Notes: generated by a model not told the origin, from the sequence alone. DNA of 64,000 bases from Paenibacillus sp. JQZ6Y-1 (GCF_040719145.1 NZ_JBFDUZ010000001.1:868001-932000), one strand, 5' to 3'. Counted from the stretch's first letter, positions 39,719 to 49,451 are shown. Translations and numbers: made by a program.

Positions 39719-41405
39719 TGGCGATTCCTCTAATACACGAACCAGCGGCGTGGTGATCCGCAATCCAGTATTACGCGGCTTCAATCCCGATCCCTGTATT
39801 GTGAGGGTAGAGGATGTGTATTATATCGCGGTATCGTCGTTTGAATGGCTGCCCGGTGTGCGCGTGTACGAGTCGCACAATCTGGTGGATTGGCAGTATT
39901 GCACAGATATTTTGACGGATCAGGTACATCTACAGGGCAATCCGAAAAATGGAAGCATCTGGGCGCCGCAGCTTAGTTATGCGGATGGACAGTTTTATCT
40001 ACTGTATACCGATGTGAAAAGCACAAAGCGTCCATTCAAGGATGATCATAATTATCTGATCACCTCGGACAATATTCACGGTCCGTGGAGCGAACCGATC
40101 TATCTGAATAGCAGCGGGTTTGATCCGTCTCTGTTTCATGACAATGATGGCCGCAAATGGCTGCTCAATGCACTTTGGGATTACCGAATCACCGAGGGCA
40201 ACAAATCTAGCGGCATTGTGATGCAGGAATATGATCATACGACCCGCCAACTGATTGGCGAACCGATCAAGCTATTCGACTGCACCCCGCTTAAGAAAAC
40301 CGAAGCACCACATATCTATCAACGGGAGGGCTATTATTATCTGATCACCGCCGAAGGTGGCACAGGAACAGGGCATGCCGTTACCGTTGCACGCTCACGC
40401 AATCTGACTGGTCCGTATGAGGTAGACCCGCACAATCCGATGATGACATCCAGTGGCAATCCAGAGTGGCCGCTGCAATGTGCCGGGCATGGCAGTCTAG
40501 TAGAGACGCCTGCGGGAGAATGGTATATGGCGCATCTATGTACCCGTCCGCTGGAAGGACAATATGCGATTCTAGGACGCGAAACGGCGATTCAGCAGGT
40601 GTATTGGGATGAGCAGGGGTGGCTGCGTTTGAGCAGTGGTGGACAGTTGCCACAGATGGAAGTGCCTGCGCCAAGCGGATTTGGAACAGAGGTGACAATA
40701 AAGTATAAACGTAAGAAAGAACTCGAAGCTGATCCAGCCAACCAGATAGCTGAAATCAATCAGAAGACTACGGTAAATCTCGCTTCGTCCCGCGATTTTA
40801 CCTTCACCGATTCCTTTGATCAAGAGACACTGCATCGTCAATGGAACACACTGCGCATATTGGCAGAAGAAGACTGGTGCACACTTCGGCAACGTGCCGG
40901 TTATTTGCGTTTGTATGGCGGCGAGTCGATTCAGAGTCTATTCAAACATCACATGATTGCCATCCGGCAGCGCGATCATAGCTTTCGCGCGGAGACAGCA
41001 TTGGATTATGAGCCACAGCAGTATTTGCAAATGGCAGGATTGCTGCTGTATCTAAACGAGGACAATTATGTGTATGCCTGCGTCACACGCGAAGACGGCG
41101 GTAAAGGGATTCGACTGATGCGCTGTGCCGCAGATGAATTTTATGTATATCCTGATCTGATCGTAGTACCAGAACAGACTACGATTCATCTTGCCGTTGA
41201 GGTGAAGGAAACGATAGCCCGTTTTTATTACCGGATTGCTGAGCATGAACCATGGACAGCGCTGTATGATGAGGAACATATATCGTTTCTATCCGGTGGC
41301 TTCACCGGCAACTTTGTCGGCATTGCTGCGCATGATATGTATCAATTCAAAGGAAGTTATGCCGATTTTAGTTATTTCCAATATGAAGGACAGGAATCGA
41401 GGTAG
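39702..41405 (+). CDS. GH43 beta-xylosidase/arabinofuranosidase-like hydrolase
   Basis: A 568-residue enzyme. The N-terminal five-bladed propeller has the three catalytic acids in RGFNPDPCI (Asp), SSGFDPSLFHDND (Asp) and KKTEAPHIYQ (Glu). The C-terminal ~200 residues form the beta-sandwich DUF1349-type module of this subfamily (FTFTDSFDQETLHRQWNTL). It should remove xylose or arabinose from pectin side chains or xylogalacturonan. The start is a GTG at 39702 after GGAGAGGAGAATATTC, inside the CE8 gene. It is the last gene of the operon. Confidence 0.9.
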   Translation: MSIVNSGDSSNTRTSGVVIRNPVLRGFNPDPCIVRVEDVYYIAVSSFEWLPGVRVYESHNLVDWQYCTDILTDQVHLQGNPKNGSIWAPQLSYADGQFYLLYTDVKSTKRPFKDDHNYLITSDNIHGPWSEPIYLNSSGFDPSLFHDNDGRKWLLNALWDYRITEGNKSSGIVMQEYDHTTRQLIGEPIKLFDCTPLKKTEAPHIYQREGYYYLITAEGGTGTGHAVTVARSRNLTGPYEVDPHNPMMTSSGNPEWPLQCAGHGSLVETPAGEWYMAHLCTRPLEGQYAILGRETAIQQVYWDEQGWLRLSSGGQLPQMEVPAPSGFGTEVTIKYKRKKELEADPANQIAEINQKTTVNLASSRDFTFTDSFDQETLHRQWNTLRILAEEDWCTLRQRAGYLRLYGGESIQSLFKHHMIAIRQRDHSFRAETALDYEPQQYLQMAGLLLYLNEDNYVYACVTREDGGKGIRLMRCAADEFYVYPDLIVVPEQTTIHLAVEVKETIARFYYRIAEHEPWTALYDEEHISFLSGGFTGNFVGIAAHDMYQFKGSYADFSYFQYEGQESR

Positions 41406-41460
41406 AAAAAAGCCAACGCATATGACCATCCATTCAGGAGGGTATGCGTCGGCTTTTTTA
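41406..41460 (+). terminator. Terminator of the pectin operon
   Basis: AAAAAAGCC-ACGCATA pairs with TATGCGT-GGCTTTTTT around a ~20-nt loop, ending in a long T-run. It begins directly at the GH43 stop. Confidence 0.88.
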
Positions 41461-41678
41461 TTTTTTCTGCGATACACTGTAATAAATTCAAGCCAACCAC
41501 CGATAATTAAAAAAGGAAGAAAAAGGATAAAATGTGGATGGCTTCTCCCCCATCCATTCCCTACAAACAATTGTGAACGAAAATCGTCGATCCTTGAAAC
41601 TTTTTGAACTATTTTGAAGGAGAGTGATTGTTTTTTGTCAGGTTTGTGGTAGTATAAAAGGCAGTTGGGGGAATGAAT

Positions 41679-42425
41679 ATGCTTACAGAGGAACGTTACA
41701 ACCTGATTATAGAGCGCTTACAGGCTAGCGGAATTGTGAAGTTACAGGAACTGGTCGATGTGTCCGGTGCCTCTGAATCCACGATACGCCGCGATTTGAT
41801 TGACCTGGAAGGGCGCCACCTGTTAAGGCGTATCCATGGCGGAGCCACGCTACTGCATCAAAAAGGCGAAGAACCCGGTATGGACGAAAAAACATTCACA
41901 AACGTTCAAGAAAAAAATCATATCGCCCGTTTAGCTGCTCGTGAAATTCAGGATGGAGAATGTATCTATCTGGATGCAGGAACGACGACGCTGGCAATGA
42001 TTCCCTATATTGAAGCAAGAGATATTACTGTTGTTACGAATGGATTATCGCATGTGGATGCCCTTGTCAGTAAGCGGATTCGCAGTTATTTGCTCGGCGG
42101 CATGATGAAAATGCTTACCAAAGCGATCATCGGCGGTATGGCACTGGAAAACCTGAATAACTTCCGGTTTGACCGCTGCTTTCTTGGGGCAAACGGCATT
42201 GATGCTGAGATGGGCTATACAACGCCCGATCCCGAAGAAGCGATGATCAAGCGGCGTGCCCATGAGCTGGCTGCCCATACGTATATACTGGCGGATTCCA
42301 GCAAGATTGGCGAAGTGACCTTTGCCCGCTTGTTCGATCTGCAAGAGGCGGTATTGATTACCGAAGTGGTACCGGAGCATTCGCGTCCGTCCATTTTGAA
42401 TAAAACTAAAATAATCGAGGGATAA
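41679..42425 (+). CDS. fruR: DeoR-family fructose operon repressor
   Basis: A 248-residue regulator beginning MLTEERYNLIIERLQASG, with the DeoR HTH SGASESTIRRDLIDLEGRHLLRRIHGGA and an isomerase-like effector domain (YLDAGTTTLAMIP, VTNGLSHVDAL, ADSSKIGEV). The start at 41679 puts GGGGG 7 nt upstream; the ATG at 41673 is too close to it. It is followed 2 bp later by fruK and should respond to fructose-1-phosphate. TTTTGAA direct repeats at about 41602-41618 could be its operator. Confidence 0.92.
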   Translation: MLTEERYNLIIERLQASGIVKLQELVDVSGASESTIRRDLIDLEGRHLLRRIHGGATLLHQKGEEPGMDEKTFTNVQEKNHIARLAAREIQDGECIYLDAGTTTLAMIPYIEARDITVVTNGLSHVDALVSKRIRSYLLGGMMKMLTKAIIGGMALENLNNFRFDRCFLGANGIDAEMGYTTPDPEEAMIKRRAHELAAHTYILADSSKIGEVTFARLFDLQEAVLITEVVPEHSRPSILNKTKIIEG

Positions 42426-42427
42426 AC

Positions 42428-43339
42428 ATGATCTACACTGTGACATTGAACCCTTCCATCGATTATATCGTGGAAGTTGACGAGTTGAAGCTTGGCGACC
42501 TGAATCGCATGAAACGCGATCTGAAACTGCCGGGCGGTAAAGGCATTAACGTTTCTCGCATTCTGAATCAATTGGGTGCGCAAAATACGGCAATCGGTTT
42601 CTTGGGCGGCTTTACTGGTCATTATATTGATGACAAGCTCAAACAGGACCATATCGCTACTGATTTTGTCTTTATTCAGGATGATACCCGCATCAATGTG
42701 AAGCTGAAACACGGCGAAGAAACCGAGATTAACGGTCTAGGTCCAGCCATTAGCAGCGAGGAAGCGGATCAACTGGTGAACAAGCTGTCTGCATTGCAAA
42801 CAGGTGATGTACTGGTACTATCTGGTAGTGTACCACCATCGCTAGGATCGGATTTTTACGATCGTTTAATTGCTGTCTGCAAAGAAAAAGGTGCGGAGTT
42901 CGTAATCGATACGACTGGCAAAGCCTTGCTGGAAGCATTGGAGCATGGACCACTGCTGGTCAAACCAAATCATCATGAGCTGGCTGAACTATTTAACGTA
43001 ACGATCAACAGCCGTGAGGAATTGATCGGGCATGGACGCAAACTGCTGGATATGGGTGCACAAAATGTACTGATCTCCATGGCAGGCGAAGGTGCGCTGC
43101 TGGTGACGGCTGATGAGGTATATCATGCCAATGTGCCAAAAGGACAAGTGAAAAACTCCGTTGGTGCTGGCGACTCTATGATTGGCGGCTTTGTTGGTAC
43201 GCTGGTACTGAACGGCGATCGTTTGGAAGCGTTCCGCACGGGCGTTGCTTCTGGTAGTGCTACTGCCTTTTCCGATGATCTGGCAGATCGCGCCAAGATT
43301 GATGAACTGCTGCCACAGGTGAGCATTACACGTCTGTAA
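42428..43339 (+). CDS. fruK: 1-Phosphofructokinase
   Basis: A 303-residue PfkB-family kinase. N-terminal MIYTVTLNPSIDYIVEVDEL and LPGGKGINVSRIL form the substrate site, and NSVGAGDSMIGGF is the C-terminal ATP/catalytic motif with its Asp. It converts fructose-1-phosphate from FruA to fructose-1,6-bisphosphate. The start lies 2 bp past the fruR stop, so translation is coupled. Confidence 0.95.
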   Translation: MIYTVTLNPSIDYIVEVDELKLGDLNRMKRDLKLPGGKGINVSRILNQLGAQNTAIGFLGGFTGHYIDDKLKQDHIATDFVFIQDDTRINVKLKHGEETEINGLGPAISSEEADQLVNKLSALQTGDVLVLSGSVPPSLGSDFYDRLIAVCKEKGAEFVIDTTGKALLEALEHGPLLVKPNHHELAELFNVTINSREELIGHGRKLLDMGAQNVLISMAGEGALLVTADEVYHANVPKGQVKNSVGAGDSMIGGFVGTLVLNGDRLEAFRTGVASGSATAFSDDLADRAKIDELLPQVSITRL

Positions 43340-43477
43340 TTGCATAATGCGATACCAAGTATGGAATCGATAGACAGGATCTGCCGTATTGTGGGTAATG
43401 GATGTCAACGCAAACACCGGAACGTCGCAGCAGTATAACGGAATCGACCGGTGATATATATTAAGGGAGTGTACACA

Positions 43478-45460
43478 ATGAGAATTACTGATCTGATGAT
43501 CAAGGAAGTCATGATCATGGACCTGCAAGCTGTCAGCAAAGAAGCGGCAATCGACGAACTGATTGCTAGCCTGACTGGCAGTGGTCGCATCAATGATCCG
43601 ATTTTGTTTAAAGAAATGATTCTGAAGCGCGAGGGAGAGTCCAGCACAGGAATCGGCGGCGGTATCGCCATGCCTCACGCCAAAACAAAAGCGGTTAACG
43701 AGCCGACTGTTGTATTTGCAAAAAGCAAAGCGGGCGTAGACTATGAATCGCTGGATGGTGAGCCAGCTCACCTGTTCTTCATGATTGCAGCACCAGAAGG
43801 CGCTGCCAACACGCATCTGCGCACACTGGCTGCGCTGTCCAAGCTGCTCATTGATAGCGATTTCATCGCACAATTGATGGAAACACAGACACCGGACGAA
43901 GTTGCTGCCCTGTTTGATTCCAAGCAAGCGGAAGCCGATGCCAAAGAAGAAGCAAAACAAGCTGCCAAAGCGGCAAAAGCAGCCGAACAGCAAACGGAAA
44001 ATGCTCGCGAGCAGGAAGCTTCGTCTTCTCTGACTGGCGGCGAAGGTGCAGAACCATTCGTCGTAGCGGTTACCGCTTGTCCGACAGGTATCGCACACAC
44101 CTTTATGGCTGAAGATTCCCTGTTGAAAAAAGCCCGCGAAATGGGCGTGAATATTCGCGTAGAAACCAACGGTTCCGAAGGCGCAGGCAATCCGCTGACC
44201 GCTGACGAAATTCGTCGTGCTAGCGGCGTTATCGTAGCTGCCGATAAAAAGGTCGATATGGACCGCTTTGACGGCAAACCGGTACTACAACGTCCAGTTA
44301 GTGACGGTATCCGCAAACCGGAAGAGCTGATCCGCAAAGCGATGAATGGCGAAGCGCCAATCTTCCGCAGCTCTGGTCAAGCTTCCACAGACAATGATGG
44401 TCCAACAGAAAAAACAAGCGTAGGTAGCAAAATTTATAAAGACCTGATGAACGGTATCTCTCACATGCTGCCGTTCGTTGTCGGCGGTGGTATCCTGCTG
44501 GCAATCTCGTTCCTGATCGAGCAAACAGCGGGTGAAAACAGCCAACTGTTCCAATTGCTGCAAACGATCGGTGGCGGTAAAGGCGCATTCTTCTTCCTGA
44601 TTCCGATTCTTGCTGGTTTTATCGCGATGAGTATCGGTGATCGTCCGGCATTGATGCCGGGTATGGTCGGTGGTCTGATGGCGGTCAACTCCAACGCTGG
44701 TTTCCTTGGTGGTCTGGCTGCCGGTTTCTTGGCAGGTTATGTGATCGTCTTCCTGCGTAAGCTGCTGAAAGGCTTGCCAAAAGCGATTGACGGTCTGAAG
44801 CCGATTCTGCTGTATCCAGTACTGGGTCTACTCATTACCGGTACGATTATGTACTACCTGTTTGATCCAATCTTTGGCGGTATTAACACATGGCTCGTTA
44901 ACGTACTGAATAACCTTGGTACAGGAAATGCTGTTATTCTCGGTCTGATCTTGGGTGGCATGATGTCCATCGATATGGGTGGTCCGTTCAACAAAGCAGC
45001 CTATGCGTTTGCAATCGGCGTATTCACATCGAGCGGTAACACGAACGGTGCGATGATGGCAGCTGTTATGGCAGGCGGTATGGTGCCACCACTGGCAATC
45101 GCACTGGCTACTACATTCTTCCGTAACAAATTCACAGAGCAAGAGCGCAAATCCGGTTTGACCAACTATGTGTTGGGTCTGTCCTTCATTACCGAAGGAG
45201 CGATTCCGTTCGCCGCAGCTGATCCGCTGCGCATCCTGACATCTTGTATTATCGGTTCTGCTGTTGCAGGCGGTCTGACGCAGTTCTGGCACATTAACCT
45301 GCCAGCACCGCACGGTGGTATTTTCGTAGCAGCACTGGCTAACCATGCTCTGCTGTTCATGCTGTCCGTTGTCATTGGTGCAGTCATTTCTGGTCTGATT
45401 CTCGGATTATGGAAAAAACCAGTTGCTCAAAAGCTGGCTGAACAACAAAAAGCAGCGTAA
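43478..45460 (+). CDS. fruA: PTS fructose transporter EIIABC
   Basis: A 660-residue fusion. EIIA (1-~150) has the phospho-His H67 in IAMPHAKT. An Ala/Lys/Glu-rich linker (~150-190) follows, then EIIB with the phospho-cysteine C201 in TACPTGIAHTFMAED, and EIIC from ~310 with the family blocks SHMLPFVVGGGILLA, SIDMGGPFNKAAYAFAIGV and FITEGAIPFAAADP. It imports fructose as fructose-1-phosphate. The start at 43478 follows AAGGGAGTGTACACA. A terminator ends the fruRKA operon. Confidence 0.95.
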   Translation: MRITDLMIKEVMIMDLQAVSKEAAIDELIASLTGSGRINDPILFKEMILKREGESSTGIGGGIAMPHAKTKAVNEPTVVFAKSKAGVDYESLDGEPAHLFFMIAAPEGAANTHLRTLAALSKLLIDSDFIAQLMETQTPDEVAALFDSKQAEADAKEEAKQAAKAAKAAEQQTENAREQEASSSLTGGEGAEPFVVAVTACPTGIAHTFMAEDSLLKKAREMGVNIRVETNGSEGAGNPLTADEIRRASGVIVAADKKVDMDRFDGKPVLQRPVSDGIRKPEELIRKAMNGEAPIFRSSGQASTDNDGPTEKTSVGSKIYKDLMNGISHMLPFVVGGGILLAISFLIEQTAGENSQLFQLLQTIGGGKGAFFFLIPILAGFIAMSIGDRPALMPGMVGGLMAVNSNAGFLGGLAAGFLAGYVIVFLRKLLKGLPKAIDGLKPILLYPVLGLLITGTIMYYLFDPIFGGINTWLVNVLNNLGTGNAVILGLILGGMMSIDMGGPFNKAAYAFAIGVFTSSGNTNGAMMAAVMAGGMVPPLAIALATTFFRNKFTEQERKSGLTNYVLGLSFITEGAIPFAAADPLRILTSCIIGSAVAGGLTQFWHINLPAPHGGIFVAALANHALLFMLSVVIGAVISGLILGLWKKPVAQKLAEQQKAA

Positions 45461-45476
45461 TCCAATAGCATAACCA

Positions 45477-45510
45477 AAGAGGCAAGGGATGATTCCCTTG
45501 CCTCTTTTTG
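45477..45510. terminator. Terminator after fruA
   Basis: AAAGAGGCAAGGGA and TCCCTTGCCTCTTT form a perfect 14-bp stem with a four-base loop, followed by TTTTTG. It separates fruA from the convergent LysR gene and may act both ways. Confidence 0.9.
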
Positions 45511-45524
45511 TTGTACTCTCATCA

Positions 45525-46421
45525 TCAACGTCGAAACGGATGCTGTCGAATCATATCGACAAAATGACGAGCAGCCGCTGATAACGGCTCATGCTTGCGC
45601 GTCCAGATCGAGATCGTATTTTCCAGCTGAATCCCGTCTACATACACGCGGCAAAGAGTACCACGAGCAACCTCGTCCCGTACAATCAGTGAGGAAATAA
45701 AGTTCGCTCCATATCCAGCCGTTACCGCCTGAATCGCTTCATACAATCCATTGAATTGCAGCGGAATGCTGGGGGCAGGCAGATTATGCGTCCGGCATAG
45801 CGACAGCAGCCGCTCACGGGTCGAGCTACCCTGCTCACGCATCACAAATGGCTCCTGCATCATTTGTGCTAGCGAGATATGCTGATTCGCATACGGATGC
45901 TCCGGTCCAACGACAAACCACAGCTCATCTCGAAACAATTCCTCCATCTCCACCCATTCATCCGCTCGCTCTGGCACACCGCCATATATCGCAAGATCGA
46001 CTTGCGCAGTAGTAAGCAGCTGTAAGGCTTCCGCTGAATTGGTCGTATGAATTGTCAGCTCTACCTTTTCATATTGTCGTTTGAAGCGAGACAGCCAGCC
46101 CGGCAGTAGAACATGTGCTGGTAGATAGGTGGCAGCCAGCGCAATCTGTCCAGCTTGTCCTTGCTGAATGTTCCCACAAAACTGCTCAATCTGTTGCTCC
46201 ACTGCGAATAAACGAGCCGCCATTAGTGCAATATCCTCTCCAGCCGCCGTTAACGCAATGCCGCGACCAGCCGGTTGCAGCAATACGATACCCAGCTCTT
46301 TTTCCAGCTTCTTCACTTGAGCTGTGATCGCCGGTTGGCTAATGTTCAGCTGCTCCGCCGCTCGGGTCACATTGCGGGTAGTAGCAATCGTATAAAATAA
46401 ACGTAACGCATGCAGATTCAT
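45525..46421 (-). CDS. LysR-family regulator
   Basis: A 298-residue LysR protein. The HTH is NVTRAAEQLNISQPAITAQVKKLEKELG, followed by a coil and a type 2 periplasmic-binding effector domain (GQIALAATYLPAHVLLP). The start follows AAAAGGAGAATACGG. It lies divergent to the O-methyltransferase gene, with 262 bp between the starts, which in LysR systems usually means that it controls that gene. The ligand is unknown; CysL/CbbR-like members look similar. Confidence 0.88.
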   Translation of the reverse strand: MNLHALRLFYTIATTRNVTRAAEQLNISQPAITAQVKKLEKELGIVLLQPAGRGIALTAAGEDIALMAARLFAVEQQIEQFCGNIQQGQAGQIALAATYLPAHVLLPGWLSRFKRQYEKVELTIHTTNSAEALQLLTTAQVDLAIYGGVPERADEWVEMEELFRDELWFVVGPEHPYANQHISLAQMMQEPFVMREQGSSTRERLLSLCRTHNLPAPSIPLQFNGLYEAIQAVTAGYGANFISSLIVRDEVARGTLCRVYVDGIQLENTISIWTRKHEPLSAAARHFVDMIRQHPFRR

Positions 46422-46683
46422 CCGTATTCTCCTTTTCTAGAACATAACCTGTGCAGCCATTAAGTACGGCTCAATGCTCCAAGTATAGTGAATAGTCTCA
46501 TTTAATCATAACTTTTATATATGAATAAGGCAAAAACATATATTATATTTATCTAAAAAACAGGTTTATGCTTATAGCAGAGGCAGACGATATCCATAAC
46601 AAAGTCATCTCAGATGAGACAAACAGAAACATCGATTCAAAAGCTACTATCGTCGCCTACTATGAAGAGGAGCGTGAACGATA

Positions 46684-47394
46684 ATGACACAAACAAAACG
46701 AAACATGAATCCAGCAGAAGAACAATGGTACGAAGTAGATCAATATGTTAACGACCGCCTTCATCTCAAACATGGGCTGTTCGAGCAAATTTTGGAACGT
46801 AACCGGAAAGCGAATTTGCCTCCGATTGATGTATCTCCAGCACAAGGCGCATTGCTGCAACAATTGATTACAATGTCTGGTGCACAGCGCATACTGGAGA
46901 TTGGCACATTGGGCGGTTATAGTACGATCTGGATGGCGCAAGCTTTACCAGAAAACGGACAAGTTGTCACATTGGAGCTAGAAGAACATCATGCGGCTGT
47001 AGCACGAATTAACTTTGAACAGGCAGGCGTATATGAGAAAATCCAGCAGCGTACTGGCGAAGCATTGGATCAATTGCAGCAATTGGCTGACGAGCAGGTA
47101 GAACCATTTGACTTTATTTTCATCGATGCGGATAAACCAAACAATCCTGCGTATTTACAATGGGCACTGCAATTCTCGCATCCGGGTACGATTATTTTTG
47201 CGGATAATGTGGTGCGCGAAGGCGAGATCGTTGATCCACATAGTACAGACCCGCGCATACGCGGAGTAAGACAGTTTTACGATTTGATACATGCAGAGCC
47301 AAGATTGCGTAGCGTGACTACGATTCAAACGGTAGGCGAGAAAGGGTATGATGGATTTTTGATGGCGATCGTAGGGGAGAGTACACAGTCGTAA
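46684..47394 (+). CDS. Class I SAM-dependent O-methyltransferase
   Basis: A 236-residue catechol-O-methyltransferase-like enzyme. The SAM-binding motif I is ILEIGTLGGYSTIWMA, with VVTLELEEHHAAVAR and FDFIFIDADKPNNPAYLQWAL (metal-binding Asp), then FADNVVREGEI. These are the marks of the caffeoyl-CoA/YrrM-type methyltransferase 3 family. It methylates a hydroxyl group on a small phenolic or similar substrate. The site GAGGAGCGTGAACG precedes the start. Confidence 0.88.
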   Translation: MTQTKRNMNPAEEQWYEVDQYVNDRLHLKHGLFEQILERNRKANLPPIDVSPAQGALLQQLITMSGAQRILEIGTLGGYSTIWMAQALPENGQVVTLELEEHHAAVARINFEQAGVYEKIQQRTGEALDQLQQLADEQVEPFDFIFIDADKPNNPAYLQWALQFSHPGTIIFADNVVREGEIVDPHSTDPRIRGVRQFYDLIHAEPRLRSVTTIQTVGEKGYDGFLMAIVGESTQS

Positions 47395-47592
47395 GTGACG
47401 GAATAAGAAACAAGCAGTAACAAACAAGTAGTAAGAAGCAAGCAGTCAGAAATAAGAAGCAAGACGTGATACGTAAGAAGTTATCAGACTTCACCAGAAT
47501 TCATCATAATGAATACTCTTTAGAGGATGAATCGCTTCTATAGAGAGTATGATAGATAGTCAAATATAACACGTATAGATGAATAGCTAAGT
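47395..47592. repeat. Degenerate AAGCAAG-type tract after methyltransferase
   Basis: From about 47406 to 47465 the sequence is a purine-rich, imperfect repetition of AAGAAGCAAG/AACAAGCAG units. No coding frame or RNA structure is seen. Confidence 0.45.
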
Positions 47593-47623
47593 AAAAAGGG
47601 TGTCCCATGCGGATACCCTTTTT
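47593..47623. terminator. Terminator between methyltransferase and LysR genes
   Basis: AAAAAGGGTGTCC and GGATACCCTTTTT form a 13-bp stem (one G-T pair) with a short loop. A's on the left and T's on the right make it bidirectional. It sits 30 bp beyond the stop of the leftward LysR gene and about 200 bp past the methyltransferase. Confidence 0.8.
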
Positions 47624-47652
47624 ATGTTTGCTTTCTCTCGTTTCCCTTTCAA

Positions 47653-48543
47653 TTAGCTTGTGTTACAAGCTTTTATCACAGCTTCTTCCCGTACAATATC
47701 CATCAGCAAACGGCGCGATATTGATAAGTAATTGTATTCGCGGGGCATTAACAAACCAATGCGTAACGACGGATCAATCCATGGCAATTCCAGCTTCACC
47801 ATTTGCCGATCCAAAGGAGTAGAACCAAGCACCACTCCAATACTACCAGTCGCTACGGCAAGTGCAGGCACAGCAGACAGTTGGCTAATTGTATGGGTGA
47901 AAGGCTGTAGCTTTAGACGGGACAACTCTTGTTCCAGCCGCAAATGATACAGACAGCTTCGACCACCAACTGTGAGTGGATATTGTTGTAGATCGTCTCC
48001 CGTCAGCTTGCCGCTCTGTGCCAATGGGTGCTGCTCATGTACGATACATACCATTTGTTCTTCATATAACGGTTCAAAATGTAATACATCCATAGCAGGC
48101 GGCTCACCACATATCGCTAGCTCTATACGCCCGTCGCGCAATAATTGTGCCAACGCATCGGTATTGGCGATTGTCAGCTCACATTGAATCCCCGGCTTAT
48201 GCTGGGCAAAGCGCTGCATTACCGCAGGCAGTAGTGTTGTACAGGTACTTTCGATCATCCCGATTCGCAACACTCCACGTTCTTCCTGCTGCAATTGCTG
48301 TGCCTGATCTTGTACATACTGCCAATGAGCAATCAGACGATCGACCTCGGCTGCATAGATTTTACCTGCTTCGGTTAGCTCCGCATCCCATCCACGCTTG
48401 AATAACTGAATACCAAGCTCCTTTTCTAAACGCTGAATATGATTGGTGACGGTGGATTGTGCGTAATGAAGCTGGTCTGCCGCTCGCGAGAAGGTTCCTT
48501 CCTGAATGACCGTGCGAAAGGTCGTTAATTCCTTCAAATCCAT
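47653..48543 (-). CDS. LysR-family regulator
   Basis: A 296-residue LysR protein. The HTH is TFSRAADQLHYAQSTVTNHIQRLEKELG, with a C-terminal effector domain (GVLRIGMIESTCTTLLPAVM). It is closest in look to CynR/YwqM-like members. It lies divergent to the tautomerase-CMD fusion gene (143 bp between starts) and is its likely regulator. Confidence 0.88.
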   Translation of the reverse strand: MDLKELTTFRTVIQEGTFSRAADQLHYAQSTVTNHIQRLEKELGIQLFKRGWDAELTEAGKIYAAEVDRLIAHWQYVQDQAQQLQQEERGVLRIGMIESTCTTLLPAVMQRFAQHKPGIQCELTIANTDALAQLLRDGRIELAICGEPPAMDVLHFEPLYEEQMVCIVHEQHPLAQSGKLTGDDLQQYPLTVGGRSCLYHLRLEQELSRLKLQPFTHTISQLSAVPALAVATGSIGVVLGSTPLDRQMVKLELPWIDPSLRIGLLMPREYNYLSISRRLLMDIVREEAVIKACNTS

Positions 48544-48686
48544 GATTATATCTCCATTCGATAAATTGAATTATTTTTTCATATTTTTCAATTATACGAA
48601 TGAAGTGGAGCGATGTACACTTATTCATAGACCTATTGCTTTAGCATGCGAAGTACATTCTATACTCAAGACAGGAGATGACGGAT

Positions 48687-49451
48687 ATGCCATTTATACG
48701 AATCGATTATCGTAAGCAAGCATATACCAACGAGCAACTCAAACACATTAGTGAGGGATTAATGCAGGCATTGCAGGAGCATTTTTATGTGCCGGATAAC
48801 GATTATTTTCAGGTGTTTCATGCGCATGAGTTAGAGCAATTCATGTACGATGATCGCTATCTCGATGTGGAGCGTAGTGATCGATTGGTATACATTCAGA
48901 TTACGCTCGGTTCAGGGCGCAGGGTGGAGCAGAAGAAGGCATTTTATAAGCGTGCTGCCGAATTATTAGCGCAGCAGGCGGGTGTACGTAAGCAGGATGT
49001 GTTTATCGTCTTGGTAGAGACGGAGCTACAGGATTGGAGCTTTGGCAATGGTGATGCACAGATGATTGATCGCCCTTTGACCGCTCTCAATCGTCAGCAA
49101 CAGACATCCGCTGCTAGCCATATCACCCAAAAGCAAGCACAAGCAGCACCAGTCTCTGATGTGCAGCAGGTATATGGCGAACTGGCGCCTGATTTTGCAC
49201 GTTATAGTGAAGAGGTATTGTTTGGTGATCTATGGCGAAATCCAGAGCTAAGTCCGCGTGAACGCAGCTTACTGACTATTGCAGCTCTCGTTACAGGTCG
49301 TCATACGAGTCAATTGCCGTATCATATCCATCTCGCTCGACAACATGGCTTGAATTCGACCGAGCTTGCTGCCGCGATGACTCATCTGGCATTTTACGCA
49401 GGCTGGCCTGCCGCTGCCGCCGGATTGCTCGTGCTAAAAGAGCAAATATAA
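48687..49451 (+). CDS. Tautomerase-carboxymuconolactone decarboxylase fusion
   Basis: A 254-residue protein. Residues 1-~120 are a tautomerase (4-oxalocrotonate/MIF superfamily, 'YusQ-like') beginning MPFIRIDY, so that Pro becomes the N-terminal catalytic residue after Met removal. This fixes the start at 48687, which also follows CAGGAGATGACGGAT. After a Gln/Ala-rich linker (~130-155) comes a CMD/AhpD-like domain with SPRERSLLTIAALVTGRHTSQLPYHIHLARQHGL and MTHLAFYAGWPAA. Two enzymes of aromatic ring degradation are thus joined. There is no CxxC, so the AhpD peroxidase function is unlikely. The gene is controlled presumably by the divergent LysR. Confidence 0.85.
   Translation: MPFIRIDYRKQAYTNEQLKHISEGLMQALQEHFYVPDNDYFQVFHAHELEQFMYDDRYLDVERSDRLVYIQITLGSGRRVEQKKAFYKRAAELLAQQAGVRKQDVFIVLVETELQDWSFGNGDAQMIDRPLTALNRQQQTSAASHITQKQAQAAPVSDVQQVYGELAPDFARYSEEVLFGDLWRNPELSPRERSLLTIAALVTGRHTSQLPYHIHLARQHGLNSTELAAAMTHLAFYAGWPAAAAGLLVLKEQI

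Noticed and set aside
42989-44098. A 369-codon minus-strand frame over fruK and fruA
   Set aside because: It spans two certain genes and their gap, is rich in Cys, His and Phe, and shows no domain. It is a shadow frame.
47395-47480. AAGCAAG-like repeats considered as a CRISPR or satellite array
   Set aside because: The units are short, imperfect and without regular spacers. It is simple-sequence DNA.
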